A stretch of 64,000 nt of DNA, from the NCBI GenBank assembly GCA_050184295.1, contig JBFXAM010000002.1:1-64000 (forward strand), written 5' to 3'. The position numbers and the translations under genes were made by a program. Every line of letters starts with the position of its first letter. Within the stretch, counting starts at the first letter, position 1. Source of the stretch: JBFXAM01 sp050184295 (GTDB lineage Bacteria > Planctomycetota > Phycisphaerae > UBA1845 > Fen-1342). Below are positions 7,500 to 17,402 of this stretch, piece by piece. The notes under the pieces are model-generated. The model worked only from the letters and a program-made list of their open reading frames with translations. It did not search any database and was not told where the DNA came from.

Positions 7500-9698
7500 T
7501 TGTCAGCGTCCCCCACCGATCCGCCGGCCGCCGCACCCAGCGCTCGCGCACGAAGCACGGCTGCGCCGGCACTGGTCGCGCTGGTCGGCAATCCCAATAC
7601 GGGAAAGACGACGCTCTTCAACGCCCTCACGGGCCACCATCGGCACACCGCGAACTATCCCGGCGTGACGGTCGAGCTCGGCCGGGCGCGCGTCCTCGCC
7701 GCGAATCGGCCGATCGAGCTGCTCGATCTTCCCGGCGCCTACAGCCTCGCCGCGGTCTCGCCCGACGAACTCGTCGCCGCCAACGTGATCTGCGGTCAGC
7801 GCCGCGAGCTTCCGCGCCCGGACGCGATCGTCGCGATCGTCGACGCCTCCAATCTGCACCGCAATCTCTATCTCGTCAGTCAACTGCTCGACGCCGACCG
7901 GCCGCTCGTCGTCGCGCTCAACATGAGCGACGTGGCGGCGGCGCGCGGCTTCCGCATCGACGCATCCGCGCTCGCGGCGCGGCTCGGCGTCGCAGTCGTG
8001 CCGATCGTCGCAACCGATTCGAAGACACTCCCGCCGCTGGTGCGCGCGATCGAGTCGGCGCTCGCCGCACCACAACGCACACCGGCCCCGCCGCTGCCCC
8101 CGGATTTGCTGTCCGAAGCCGCGCAGGTCGCGACACGGTCCGGGCTGCTCGCGCTGCCGCAGGCGCTGCGCGTGCTGCTGGACCGCGGCGGATTCGCCGA
8201 ACAGCAGTTCGTGCATGAAGGCGGCGATCGCGCGGCGCTGGCGGCGGCCCGCACCCGGCTCAGCGCGGCGAGCGTGGACGGCCCGGCGGTGGAAGTGCGC
8301 GCGCGCTATGCGTGGATCGCGGGGGTGCTCGACGGCGCAGTCGAACGGCCGCGGGGCGATCGCCGGGCGCCGGGAGCGCTGCTCGACCGCATTCTGATGC
8401 ATCGCGCGCTGGGGCCGCTGATTCTGCTGGCCGTGCTCGCGACGCTCTTTCAGGCCATCTTTGCGTGGGCCGATCCGCTCATGCGCCTGATCGACGAAGA
8501 GCTGTTCGGGCGGCTCGCGATCGCGGCTGCCCGCGTCATTCCCGAAGGGGCGATGCAGAGCCTGGTTGTCGACGGCGCCATCGCGGGCGTCGGAGGCGTG
8601 CTCGTTTTTCTACCCCAGATCATGATCCTCTTCGCGCTCATCGCAGTGCTGGAAGACTGCGGCTACATGGCCCGGGCGGCGTTCATGATGGACCGCGTCA
8701 TGCAGTTCGCCGGGCTCAGCGGACGCGCCTTCATCCCGCTGCTCTCCTCGTTTGCCTGCGCGGTGCCCGCGATCATGGGCACGCGGGTCATCGCCGACCG
8801 CCGCGAGCGCTTTGTCACGATTCTGATCGCGCCGTTCATGAGCTGCGCGGCGCGCCTGCCCGTGTATGTGTTGATGATCGGCGCGTTCGTTCCAGCACAC
8901 ACGTACCTCGGCGGCTGGATCGGACTGCACGGACTCGTCATGCTCGCCGCCTATCTGGTCGGCGCGGTCGTCGCGCTGCCGATCGCGTGGCTGCTGAAGC
9001 GCACCGCGTTTCGCGGGCCGAATCCGGGGTTTCTGCTGGAGCTGCCGAACTACCAGTGGCCGCGCGTCCGCACGGTCGCGCTGCGCGTCCACCTTGCGGC
9101 CCGCGAGTTTGTCGTCCGCGCCGGAACGGTCATTCTCGCGGTCAATCTCGTGGTCTGGGCGCTCGCCTACTTTCCGCGCAGCGATGCCGCCGCGGAGGCC
9201 GTCGACCGGGCTGCCGCCGCGCACGGTTGGGATGCGCCGCAACGCGACGCCGAGCTCGAAGGCGCCTACCTGCGGGACAGCTACCTGGGCCGCGCCGGGC
9301 GATGGATCGAACCCGTCGTCGCGCCGCTGGGCTGGGACTGGCGGATCGGCATGGCCGTGCTCGCCTCGTTCCCGGCGCGCGAGGTCGTCGTGGGCGCGCT
9401 CGGGACGATCTTCAACCTCGGCGGCGACGTGACTGAGGAGTCGCAGGAGCTGCGCGCCGCACTGCAACGCGCGACGCACCCCGACGGCCGCCCGCTCTTC
9501 ACGCTCCCGGTCGCGCTCTCGATCATGGTCTTCTTCGCGCTCTGCGCGCAATGCGTCAGCACGCTGGTCATCATCGGCCGCGAAACGCGCTCCTGGCGCT
9601 GGCCAATCGTGTCGTTCGTCGGCATGACCACGATCGCGTACCTCGCGGCGTGGGGCGTCGCGGCGCTGGCGCGGGCGGCGGGCGCCGACGGGACGTGA
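7500..9698 (+). CDS. feoB: Ferrous iron transporter B (GTPase-permease)
   Basis: 732 residues. FeoB imports Fe(II) across the inner membrane using an N-terminal G domain. G1 is GNPNTGKTT (residues about 30-38), G2 lies in NYPGVTV, G3 is DLPGAYS and G4 is NMSD. The membrane part carries the Gate/core segments, including EDCGYMARAAFMMDR, then PAIMGTR, SCAARLPVYVLM and a second Gate copy near ASFPAREVVVGALG. The start is TTG at 7500, because an in-frame stop lies 9 bases upstream and there is no later ATG or GTG before the G domain. Its length is normal for the shorter FeoB class. It is co-transcribed with feoA. Confidence 0.95.
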   Translation: MSASPTDPPAAAPSARARSTAAPALVALVGNPNTGKTTLFNALTGHHRHTANYPGVTVELGRARVLAANRPIELLDLPGAYSLAAVSPDELVAANVICGQRRELPRPDAIVAIVDASNLHRNLYLVSQLLDADRPLVVALNMSDVAAARGFRIDASALAARLGVAVVPIVATDSKTLPPLVRAIESALAAPQRTPAPPLPPDLLSEAAQVATRSGLLALPQALRVLLDRGGFAEQQFVHEGGDRAALAAARTRLSAASVDGPAVEVRARYAWIAGVLDGAVERPRGDRRAPGALLDRILMHRALGPLILLAVLATLFQAIFAWADPLMRLIDEELFGRLAIAAARVIPEGAMQSLVVDGAIAGVGGVLVFLPQIMILFALIAVLEDCGYMARAAFMMDRVMQFAGLSGRAFIPLLSSFACAVPAIMGTRVIADRRERFVTILIAPFMSCAARLPVYVLMIGAFVPAHTYLGGWIGLHGLVMLAAYLVGAVVALPIAWLLKRTAFRGPNPGFLLELPNYQWPRVRTVALRVHLAAREFVVRAGTVILAVNLVVWALAYFPRSDAAAEAVDRAAAAHGWDAPQRDAELEGAYLRDSYLGRAGRWIEPVVAPLGWDWRIGMAVLASFPAREVVVGALGTIFNLGGDVTEESQELRAALQRATHPDGRPLFTLPVALSIMVFFALCAQCVSTLVIIGRETRSWRWPIVSFVGMTTIAYLAAWGVAALARAAGADGT

Positions 9699-9799
9699 CC
9701 CACCGCGCGCCGCGGGTTCTGAAAGCCCGGCCCACCGCGCGGCCCGTTCTGAAAAACTCGCCCGCCACGTGCGCGGCGGATTCCGAAGTGGATCGCGGC

Positions 9800-10591
9800 C
9801 TAGCTTGTGCGGCCACCGCAGTACAACGCCACGCCGCCGAAGTTCATGCGCGTGACCCGGGCCGGCCCCAGGCCCGCGTCGTCCATCCGCCGCAGCATGA
9901 TCCGCGGTGTGTCGAACGTGTGGATCGACTTCGGCAGGTACCGATACGCGCCCGACTTGTCACGCCCGATCAGCGCACCGAGCGCCGGAAGCACCACGTT
10001 CGTGTACCAGTCATGCGCCGCGCGAATGAATGCGTTGTCGGGATTCGCGAATTCGAGAATCACGGCGCGCCCGCCGGGCCGCAACACGCGCCCCATTTCG
10101 CGCAGCCCCGCGTCGAGCGATTGAAAATTCCGCACGCCAAACGCGCAACTGATCACATCCACCGACTCGTCCACCAACGGCAGCGCCTCGGCATCGCCCT
10201 GAATCAGATGCACCGGCGCCGTCACGCCCGCATACGAACCGCGCGCCAGCATGTTCGCCGAGAAATCGAGGCCGATGATGCGCGCCGGCGGCGGACGGCC
10301 GGCGGCAAACGTGCGAATCATGTCGCCCGTGCCGCACGCGATGTCCAGCACAATGTCCGTCGGCCGCACGCCCGCCGAACGCACCGCTTTGCGCCGCCAG
10401 GCCGCGTCGCGCCCGAACGTTGCGACCGTGTTCACCCGCTCATACGTCGGCGCGATCGCATCGAACATCGCCCGCACGCGCCGCGCCTTGTCGGCCTGCC
10501 CGTGCGGGTCGCGCAGCGTCGCAGCGTCCCACGCGGCGGCGCCGCGCGGATCGGCGGATGACGGCCCGTCCTGATCGCGCGCCTGGCTCAT
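9800..10591 (-). CDS. ubiE: Quinone-biosynthesis C-methyltransferase (UbiE/MenG)
   Basis: 263 residues. The ATG at 10591 is chosen; a TTG three codons upstream (10600) is an alternative. This SAM-dependent enzyme methylates demethylmenaquinol (MenG) or 2-polyprenyl-6-methoxybenzoquinol (UbiE). Family signatures are MFDAIAPTYERVNTVATFG, the SAM-binding motif VLDIACGTGDMI, LDFSANML, GDAEALP, and the UbiE signature FGVRNFQSLDAGLREMGRVL followed by GGRAVILEF. An N-terminal extension of about 40 polar residues is not conserved. Planctomycetes generally use menaquinone, so the MenG reaction is more likely. It is convergent with feoB and 100 bases from it. Confidence 0.93.
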   Translation of the reverse strand: MSQARDQDGPSSADPRGAAAWDAATLRDPHGQADKARRVRAMFDAIAPTYERVNTVATFGRDAAWRRKAVRSAGVRPTDIVLDIACGTGDMIRTFAAGRPPPARIIGLDFSANMLARGSYAGVTAPVHLIQGDAEALPLVDESVDVISCAFGVRNFQSLDAGLREMGRVLRPGGRAVILEFANPDNAFIRAAHDWYTNVVLPALGALIGRDKSGAYRYLPKSIHTFDTPRIMLRRMDDAGLGPARVTRMNFGGVALYCGGRTS

Positions 10592-10675
10592 GCTCCACAA
10601 TGCAGCCTAAGCGACGCGGCGCGCGAACGCGAGTGCTGCGCCCCCGCCGCGGCGACGCCAGCGACCCCGCGCCGC

Positions 10676-12271
10676 CTACGGGCAGCCGCAGATGCCCGTC
10701 GTCAGGCACAGCACGAACGCGTCGATGTCGAAGTTGTTGATCGCACCGTCGCAATTCATGTCACCCGCCAACCGGTTGTCGAGCGTCGCATACCGGACCG
10801 TCTGCCGCACAGTCGAGCCGCAGTCAACCGCGGTTGCGTCGGTCGCGACCAGCCGCAGCGTATACGCGCAGGGCGCGAGCGCGCCGAAGTCCATCGTTCC
10901 CAGAACGCCGTTCGCGACGTTTGCGTTGCCCTGTCCGATCAGGGTCCAATCCGCCGCGCTCCCGCCGACATACTCCAGCGTCCAGCCCGCCAGGTGCGCG
11001 TCGACGACGGTCCCGATGACCTGCACCACGCCCGACACCCGGTCGCAGTTGTGCACATTCGCCAGCACCGCGACCGGAGGCGTGTTGTCGACCACCAGCG
11101 GAATCAGTGGACTCACCGCGACGTTGCCGCAGTCATCCGTGCCCGTTACGCGCACCTCGTAGCTCCCGTCCGGCGCTCCCACGCGCGTGTTCCAGCTCCC
11201 GAGCGGGTCGAACCAGACCCACGGCGGCTGCACGGACGTGATGGGCGCGAATGCGCCGCCCACCGGCCGCTTCTCGATCGCAAAGCTGCCGCCACAGTGA
11301 TCCGCCACCGTGCCGTCAAAGCAGACGGTGCCGCCGACCAGCGCTCCAGGCGTCGGCGCGCGCAGCGCCAGGCTGTTGAACGCGCGATCCATGTAGACAT
11401 CGGCGAAGGCCTCGCTGAGCAGCCCGCACGCGTTCGTCACGCGGAGCCGCAGCGTGTAGTCGCCGTCGGGACCATTGGTGGTCCACGGTCCGAGCTCCCC
11501 GTCGACGACTTCGGTCGTGCTCTGACGGACCAGCACCCACGGCGCGTTCGCGACGCGCAGCTGCCGCCGATGAAGCTGCCAGTTCGCGAGATCGCCGTCG
11601 GGGTCGTGCGCCGCGCCGACGATGCTCGTGCCGTTACAGACGCAGGCCGGCAGCACGCCGAAGCTCGCGACGGGCGGCGTCGTGTCGAGCTGAAACGTCA
11701 GGTCGTCAATCAGCTCGAAGCGCGCTCCACACCCGTGCGCGAGGTCGCCTTCGATCTCAATCCGCCGGAAGAGCAGGTTGTTGGGACGCGTGACGCGCAC
11801 GAACACGTACACGCGATCGGTCGATAGGCTGCCGCTGACGATCGGCAGAAACGTCCCCCGCAACACGTACGCGTTGTTGACGAACTCGTAGTATCGCACC
11901 GCGAGCGTGTCGGCCGGCCCACAGGCGCCGCCGGTGAACCGCACGCCGGCGACGAACGTGACCTCCGTCTGGTCGCGGTCGAAGTCCAGGCGGAGGAACT
12001 CCTGGCTGAATCCACCCGAGCCCTGCGCGCTGAGACACTGGGGTTCGGAGCTGGTGGGGCCATTGGGGTTGTAGATCACGGGGTCGAAACTCGCCGTGCC
12101 GTCGGGGTTGCGCCCGGCGAATCGCACGCCGGGATACTGGTTCGTGACCACGGTTCCGGCGGCCAGACCGTCGAAGTCGATGATCGGACACTGTGCGGCA
12201 AGCTCATTGGTGAGTCCGCCGACCGCCGCCCACAGTGCGAGGCGGACCCGCCGCAGATGCACAAGTCGCAT
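10676..12271 (-). CDS. Secreted multi-domain protein with NNFDID C-terminal tag
   Basis: 531 residues. The ATG at 12271 has GGAG 6 bases upstream; the frame extends 5' but without a signal. The N-terminus is a signal peptide (LRRVRLALWAAVGGLTNELAAQ), then DFDGLAAGTVVTNQYPGVRF, the start of a beta-sandwich seen in extracellular proteins. Three later units each contain a pattern like VxGTVxDxxLxxWTLE or GxVCFDGTVADHC with flanking Cys residues, suggesting tandem Ig-like or Big-type domains. The C-terminus is GDMNCDGAINNFDIDAFVLC, one dockerin-like Ca loop, ending CGCP. The function is unknown; it is probably a surface or extracellular structural or binding protein. It is divergent from the sigma/kinase pair. 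Confidence 0.85.
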   Translation of the reverse strand: MRLVHLRRVRLALWAAVGGLTNELAAQCPIIDFDGLAAGTVVTNQYPGVRFAGRNPDGTASFDPVIYNPNGPTSSEPQCLSAQGSGGFSQEFLRLDFDRDQTEVTFVAGVRFTGGACGPADTLAVRYYEFVNNAYVLRGTFLPIVSGSLSTDRVYVFVRVTRPNNLLFRRIEIEGDLAHGCGARFELIDDLTFQLDTTPPVASFGVLPACVCNGTSIVGAAHDPDGDLANWQLHRRQLRVANAPWVLVRQSTTEVVDGELGPWTTNGPDGDYTLRLRVTNACGLLSEAFADVYMDRAFNSLALRAPTPGALVGGTVCFDGTVADHCGGSFAIEKRPVGGAFAPITSVQPPWVWFDPLGSWNTRVGAPDGSYEVRVTGTDDCGNVAVSPLIPLVVDNTPPVAVLANVHNCDRVSGVVQVIGTVVDAHLAGWTLEYVGGSAADWTLIGQGNANVANGVLGTMDFGALAPCAYTLRLVATDATAVDCGSTVRQTVRYATLDNRLAGDMNCDGAINNFDIDAFVLCLTTGICGCP

Positions 12272-12433
12272 GTTCAGCTCCAGCGCGAGGATGTCGGTTG
12301 GAGCGGTCGCCAACGACCACTCATTGGAGCTACCCCGCAGCGCCGCGCGGCGCGGACACCCCGGTGGAAATTCTTGGTGCGGCGGGGTCGAAGCGTTAGC
12401 ATGCCCGGAGGGAAGCACGGACAAACGTGCCGC

Positions 12434-13033
12434 ATGGAGACGCAGTCGACCCGTCTGTCGCTGTTGGTGCGCGTGCGCGACGCCGCCGACACCGCCGCAT
12501 GGAGCGCGTTCGAACGCCGCTACGCGGACCTCATCTTCCGCTACGCCGTCGCGCGCGGAATGCAGTTCGCCGACGCCGAGGACGTACGCCAGATCGTCTT
12601 CCTGCGCCTGGCGAAATACCTGCGCGCCTTTGATTACGCGCCGCAGCGCGGCCGCTTCCGCAGCTACCTCGGCGCGGTGGTGCGAAATGTGGTTTCCGAC
12701 CGCCGTCACCGTCCTCGCGCGTCGCCAACCGGGGTAGATGAGGATGAGGCCGCACTCGCCGCGCTCGCGGCCCCGGACGCGCCCGAGCTCGACGAGGCCT
12801 GGGAGCGCGAGTGGGTCGATCATCACTGCCGCATCGCGTTGCAGACGATCCGCGCGACGTTCGACGCAAAAAGCGTGGCGGTCTTTGAGGCGCTGCTCGC
12901 CGGCGCGCCCGCCGAGCGGATCGCCGCCGAGCGCGATCTCTCGATCGACGCCGTCGCAAAGATCCGGCAGCGCGTCCGGACGCGCATGCAGCAACTCATC
13001 CGCGAGCAGGTGCGCGACGAGGACGGACCGTGA
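12434..13033 (+). CDS. ECF-type RNA polymerase sigma factor, kinase-linked
   Basis: 199 residues from the ATG at 12434 (METQSTRLSLLVRVRDAAD). Region 2 is visible as FRYAVARGMQFADAEDVRQ then LRLAKYLRAFDY and GRFRSYLGAVVRNVVSDRRH. Region 4 is the C-terminal FEALLAGAPAERIAAERDLS then VAKIRQRVRTRMQQLIREQ, a helix-turn-helix. It should direct RNA polymerase to a small regulon. Its TGA overlaps the GTG of the next gene, a Ser/Thr kinase, by 4 bases. Planctomycetes often pair ECF factors with such kinases in place of a classic anti-sigma factor, so phosphorylation control is inferred. Confidence 0.9.
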   Translation: METQSTRLSLLVRVRDAADTAAWSAFERRYADLIFRYAVARGMQFADAEDVRQIVFLRLAKYLRAFDYAPQRGRFRSYLGAVVRNVVSDRRHRPRASPTGVDEDEAALAALAAPDAPELDEAWEREWVDHHCRIALQTIRATFDAKSVAVFEALLAGAPAERIAAERDLSIDAVAKIRQRVRTRMQQLIREQVRDEDGP

Positions 13034-15333
13034 TCACGCGCGCGAAGGACTCCCCCGACGCCTGGCCCGACCCCGCGGACGCGGACTTCGCTTTCCTCGG
13101 GTCGGACGATGCCTGGCTCGAACGCCTGCGCGCCGCCGAGGCGCCGCGCGGCGGCCTCAACTGGGGCCCCTACGAGCTGCTCGGCGAAATCCGTCGCGGC
13201 GCCCAAGGCGTCGTGGTACGCGTCCGCGATCCGCGCGATGGCCGCGTGCTGGCGCTCAAACGCCTTCTCGCCGGACCGTGGGCCGCGGCGACTCAGCGCG
13301 CCCGCTTCGAGCGCGAAATCGAACTTGCCGCCTCGCTCGAACACCCCAACGTCGTCGCGACGTGCGGCGTGGAATACGTCGAGGGCCAGCCGGTCGTCGC
13401 GATGGAGTGGATCGACGGCGAACCCGTCGACCGCTGGGCGCAGCGCAGCGACGACGGGCGCCGCCGACCGCTCCCGGAGGTTCTCGACGTTTTCCTTCAG
13501 GTGTGCGATGGCGTTCATCACGCGCATCAGCGCGGCGTCATCCATCGCGATTTGAAGCCGGGCAACATCCTAGTCGTCGACAAGCGCGGCGGCGCGGGCG
13601 AGCAGTCCGCGCACGGCGAACACGCGGCCCGCGCCGATCGCGACGTCGGCCCAGGCTCGGCGCCGCGCGTCTTTCGCTCCACCGCCGGCGCTCCGCGGGC
13701 GCGCGTGCTCGACTTCGGCATCGCGCAGTCGGCCCACCCTCGTGCGGACGGACAGCGCCTGACGGAGACGGGGGGCTTTGTCGGCACACCGGCTTACGCG
13801 GCTCCGGAGCAGCTCACGGGACGATCGACGCAGGCCGACGTTCGCATCGATGTCTACGCGCTGGGCGTGCTCCTTTACGAACTGACGACCGGGCGCCTCC
13901 CGTTCAGCGCTGACGCGGGCGTCGCGGCACTCTTCGACGCGATCCGCAGCCACGACCCTGCACCGCCTTCGCGCTACGCCGCCGGCGGTGACGGCGATCT
14001 CGACGCGATCGTGCTCAAGGCTCTCGCCCGCGACCCGACCCGGCGCTATCCGTCGGTCGACGCATTCGCCACCGACCTGCGGCGATATCGCGCAGGCGAG
14101 CCAATCGAGGCCCGGCGCGGCCAGCGCTGGTACGCCCTGCGAACGCTCGCCCGGCGCCACCGCGTCGCGGGTGCGGTCGCGCTGGCGTTTCTAATCGTCG
14201 TGAGCGGCGCCGCGGCCGCCCTCGCGGTTCTCTATTCTCGGCAGGCCCGCGTGCTGGCGCAGATGACCGCCGCCTGTGATGCGGAAACTGCGGCCCGGCG
14301 CGACGAGCAGCGCGCGCTGGCCACGATCGAGCAGTTGCTTCAACAGGTCGCCGAAGTCGGAACCGGCGCCGACCTGGCGCTGCGCCGCCAGCGCCTTGCG
14401 GACGCCGAACGCATGGTCCGCGCCGAGCTCGCCGATGCGCCCGCCGCGCTCGCCCGCGCGTACGACGCGCTCGGCCGCGCGTACGGGCGCTTCGCGCTGT
14501 ACGACGACGGCGAGCGCTTGCTGCGTGTCGCCCGCGACCTCAGCATTCGAGCCGAAGGCCGCGCGTCGCTGGCGGCCGCGGCGCGCGCCGCCAGCCTGGC
14601 CGAGCTGCTTCAGGCGCGCACCCGCTACCGCGACGCCGAGCCGCTCTTCCGCGAAGCGCTTGAGATTCGCACGCGCCTCTGCCCCGCCGATCACCCCGAC
14701 GTCGCGCGCAGCTTGCAGCACCTCGGCACCGTGCTCTCCAACCGCGAGCAATACGCCGCGGCCCTCGAAGCGTATGAGCATGCCCGCGCGCTGCGCACCC
14801 GCACGTTGGGCGCTGAACACCCCGACTCGATCGCGTCGCTCGTCGCGGTCGGCTGTGCGCACGCCAATCTCAACCACGCGCTCGAGGCCGAAACGTGCCT
14901 GCGCGCGGCGCTGGCGCTTCAGCTACAGACCCGCGGGCCCGAACACTACGACACCGCCGGTCGCCACATCGACCTGGGGAAGATCCTGTTGGCCACCGGT
15001 CAATGGGACGAGGCGGAAACCCATCTCCGCCGCGGGCTTGCGCTGTACCGCGAACTCCTCGGAGGCCGCCACGACAACGTCGCGTGGGCGGCCCATCGGC
15101 TCGGGACGCTGTTGCACGCGCGCGGCCGCTTCGTCGAAGCCGACGCGCTGCTCGTCGAGGCCGGCGCGACGTACCGCGACGTGCTCGGCCCGGATTCGCC
15201 GTTCGTGGGGTTCGTCGCCGAAAGCCGCGCGAAGCTGCTCGAGGACATGGACTGCCCGGACGCCGCCGCCGCCGAACACGCCGAGGCGGCGCGCGTCCGC
15301 GCGCGCGCCGCGCCCGCGCACGACGCGGACTGA
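13030..15333 (+). CDS. Transmembrane Ser/Thr protein kinase with TPR tail
   Basis: 767 residues from a GTG overlapping the sigma-factor stop. The kinase domain spans about 50-340: a Gly-rich loop variant EIRRGAQGVVVRVRD, the catalytic Lys in LALKRLL, HRDLKPGN near 172, DFGIAQS near 228, and GTPAYAAPEQL in the activation segment. An insertion of about 35 residues sits between HRDLKPGN and DFG, where active kinases normally have fewer than 20. One hydrophobic helix (VAGAVALAFLIVVSGAAAAL) follows near 380. The C-terminal half holds TPR units such as HPDVARSLQHLGTVLSNREQ and HPDSIASLVAVGCAHANLNH, likely for protein contacts. It probably phosphorylates the coupled sigma factor or a partner. Confidence 0.93.
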   Translation: MITRAKDSPDAWPDPADADFAFLGSDDAWLERLRAAEAPRGGLNWGPYELLGEIRRGAQGVVVRVRDPRDGRVLALKRLLAGPWAAATQRARFEREIELAASLEHPNVVATCGVEYVEGQPVVAMEWIDGEPVDRWAQRSDDGRRRPLPEVLDVFLQVCDGVHHAHQRGVIHRDLKPGNILVVDKRGGAGEQSAHGEHAARADRDVGPGSAPRVFRSTAGAPRARVLDFGIAQSAHPRADGQRLTETGGFVGTPAYAAPEQLTGRSTQADVRIDVYALGVLLYELTTGRLPFSADAGVAALFDAIRSHDPAPPSRYAAGGDGDLDAIVLKALARDPTRRYPSVDAFATDLRRYRAGEPIEARRGQRWYALRTLARRHRVAGAVALAFLIVVSGAAAALAVLYSRQARVLAQMTAACDAETAARRDEQRALATIEQLLQQVAEVGTGADLALRRQRLADAERMVRAELADAPAALARAYDALGRAYGRFALYDDGERLLRVARDLSIRAEGRASLAAAARAASLAELLQARTRYRDAEPLFREALEIRTRLCPADHPDVARSLQHLGTVLSNREQYAAALEAYEHARALRTRTLGAEHPDSIASLVAVGCAHANLNHALEAETCLRAALALQLQTRGPEHYDTAGRHIDLGKILLATGQWDEAETHLRRGLALYRELLGGRHDNVAWAAHRLGTLLHARGRFVEADALLVEAGATYRDVLGPDSPFVGFVAESRAKLLEDMDCPDAAAAEHAEAARVRARAAPAHDAD

Positions 15334-15400
15334 TCGCGCGCCGCCGGCGCCCGACGCGCGCCTGGCCGCGGGAACGCAGCGCGCCGCCGCGCCATCACGC

Positions 15401-15446
15401 AAAGAAAAACGCCGGCCGCGCGAAGCCGGTGCCGCGCGCGGCCGGC
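15401..15446 (-). terminator. Rho-independent terminator of the aldehyde dehydrogenase gene
   Basis: On the minus strand an 11-bp GC stem (15436-15446 with 15411-15421) is followed by GTTTTTCTTT. It lies about 65 bases beyond the stop of the minus-strand ALDH gene. The same hairpin-TTTTTCTTT design recurs at 39407-39453. Confidence 0.75.
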
Positions 15447-15511
15447 GGTTCGACGACCGCATGCTCCTGCCGCACGAATCCGCGCCCGCGGCGCCGGTTC
15501 GCGCGGCGGCG

Positions 15512-16996
15512 TTACGTTTTGATCGTCACCGTCTTCACTTCGAGGTAATTCTGCAAGCCGTACTCGCCCAGCTCGCGCCCGATGCCGCTCTGCTTGTAGC
15601 CGCCGAAGGGCGCCGCCGCATCGAACACGTCGTAGCAATTCACCCACACCGTGCCGGCGCGAACGCTGTGCGCGATCTGGTGCGCCTTCTCGACGTCGCG
15701 CGTCCAGACCGCCGCCGCCAGGCCGAACGTGGTCGCGTTCGAGCGCTGTATCACCTCGTTGACGTCCTTGAACGGAAGCACCGACATCACCGGGCCGAAG
15801 ATTTCCTCGCGGGCGATCTTCATGTCGTCCTTCACGTCGGTGAAGACGGTCGGCTCGACAAAGTAGCCCTTGTTTCCGACACGGCCGCCGCCGGCGGCGA
15901 GCTTGGCGCCCTGCTGCTTGCCGGAGTCGATGAAGCCCATGATCTTCTCGAACTGTTCGCGATCGACCTGCGGTCCCTGCTGGGTGTCCTTGGCGAAGGG
16001 GTCGCCGACGCGACGCGTCTTCGCCTTGTCGGTGACCTTGGCGATAAAGTCGTCGTAGATCTTCTGCTCAACGAACACGCGCGAGCCCGCGCAGCAGCAC
16101 TGTCCCTGATTGAAGAACAGGCCGAAGTACACACCCTCGAGCGCCGCGTCGAGCGCCGCGTCGGCGAAAACGATGTTCGGACTCTTGCCACCCAGCTCCA
16201 GCGTCACGCGCTTCAGGTTGCTCTCGGCCGCGTACTTCATGATCAGATGGCCGACCTCGGTCGAGCCCGTAAACGCGACCTTGTCAACGTCCATGTGCCG
16301 CGCCAGCGCCTGACCCGCCGTCGGACCATAGCCCGGAACCAGATTCACCACGCCCGGCGGAAAGCCCGCTTCCTGAATCAGCTCGCCGATCCGCAGCGCG
16401 CTCAGCGGCGTCTGCTCGGCCGGCTTCATCACGACCGTGCAGCCGGCGGCCAGCGCCGGCCCGAGCTTCCACGCCTGCATCAGCAGCGGGAAGTTCCACG
16501 GAATGATCGCGCCGACCACACCCACCGGCTCGTGCCGCGTGTAGCAGAAATACGGTCCATTGACGGGAATCGTCTTGCCGTGAATCTTGTCCGCCCAGCC
16601 CGCGAAATAGCGATAGCACGCCACGACCAGCGGCAGATCGGCCTTGCGCGCCTCGCGCAGCGGCTTGCCGTTGTCGAGCGTCTCGAGCGCCGCGAGTTCG
16701 TCCGAGTGTTCCTCGATCAGATCCGCGAGTCGATACAGCAGCTTGCCACGCTCGCTCGCGGCGAACTTGCTCCACGGACCGTCCTGGAACGCCTTGCGCG
16801 CCGCGGCGACGGCGCGATCCACATCCGCCGAATCGCCCTCCGCGATCTGCGCGATCACTTCCTCGGTCGCCGGATTCACGGTCGGAAACGTCTTGCCGCT
16901 CGCGGACGCGGTCCACTCGCCATTGATCAGCAACTTCGTCGGTCCGAGCTTCACATCCTGCGGCTTGGTCGCCGGGGCAGCGGGTGCGGTCGCCAT
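15512..16996 (-). CDS. NAD(P)-dependent aldehyde dehydrogenase
   Basis: 494 residues. The ATG at 16996 has AGGAGAAAGTC just upstream; a second in-frame ATG five codons earlier contains that RBS and is rejected. ALDH superfamily enzymes oxidise aldehydes to acids. Visible signatures are IPWNFPLLMQAWKLGPALAA, the cofactor motif FTGSTEVGHLI, the general base Glu in ELGGKSPNIVF, the catalytic Cys in FNQGQCCCAGSRVFVEQ, EEIFGPVMSV, and the closing GGYKQSGIGRELGEYGL. This ending and the length are typical of the ALDH1/2-like class with broad substrates. It is monocistronic, with its own terminator. The exact substrate cannot be read from sequence. Confidence 0.95.
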   Translation of the reverse strand: MATAPAAPATKPQDVKLGPTKLLINGEWTASASGKTFPTVNPATEEVIAQIAEGDSADVDRAVAAARKAFQDGPWSKFAASERGKLLYRLADLIEEHSDELAALETLDNGKPLREARKADLPLVVACYRYFAGWADKIHGKTIPVNGPYFCYTRHEPVGVVGAIIPWNFPLLMQAWKLGPALAAGCTVVMKPAEQTPLSALRIGELIQEAGFPPGVVNLVPGYGPTAGQALARHMDVDKVAFTGSTEVGHLIMKYAAESNLKRVTLELGGKSPNIVFADAALDAALEGVYFGLFFNQGQCCCAGSRVFVEQKIYDDFIAKVTDKAKTRRVGDPFAKDTQQGPQVDREQFEKIMGFIDSGKQQGAKLAAGGGRVGNKGYFVEPTVFTDVKDDMKIAREEIFGPVMSVLPFKDVNEVIQRSNATTFGLAAAVWTRDVEKAHQIAHSVRAGTVWVNCYDVFDAAAPFGGYKQSGIGRELGEYGLQNYLEVKTVTIKT

Positions 16997-17402
16997 GACT
17001 TTCTCCTGCATGAGGTTGGAGCGTTGCGTGATTCTTCGCGGTCGGGGGCCAGCCGATCGCGGGGGCGCGGGCAGCGCGTCGCCGCCCGCCTGCGAACACC
17101 GCACGGCGCGCCAGCCCCATCCATCGGGGGCCCGCGCGCCAAGCGGCGACGCGGAACACCGCGGAATTGTCCCGCGCGCCGCGCCTGCGGTCAAACAAAA
17201 CTCGCGCGGATCGCCCGCCCACACGACGCACGCGTCCACGCCGGCCGCCCGCCGCGCTATCCTTGGAGAGTACGCGTCGAGCGCCGCGGCCGGAAGATTG
17301 GATGGCGACGGGTCGGAGAAGGGTCTGCAAGAGCTTCGGACGCAGACGCGCCGAGGGATCTTGCCGTCGCCACCCAATCTAGCGGCCGCGGCCACCCGCG
17401 CA
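16997..17402. other. Intergenic, probable ALDH promoter region
   Basis: About 400 bases between two minus-strand genes. It holds the ALDH ribosome site and presumably its promoter. No gene-like ORF with an RBS, and no clear terminator for the prepilin gene, could be picked out. Confidence 0.4.
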
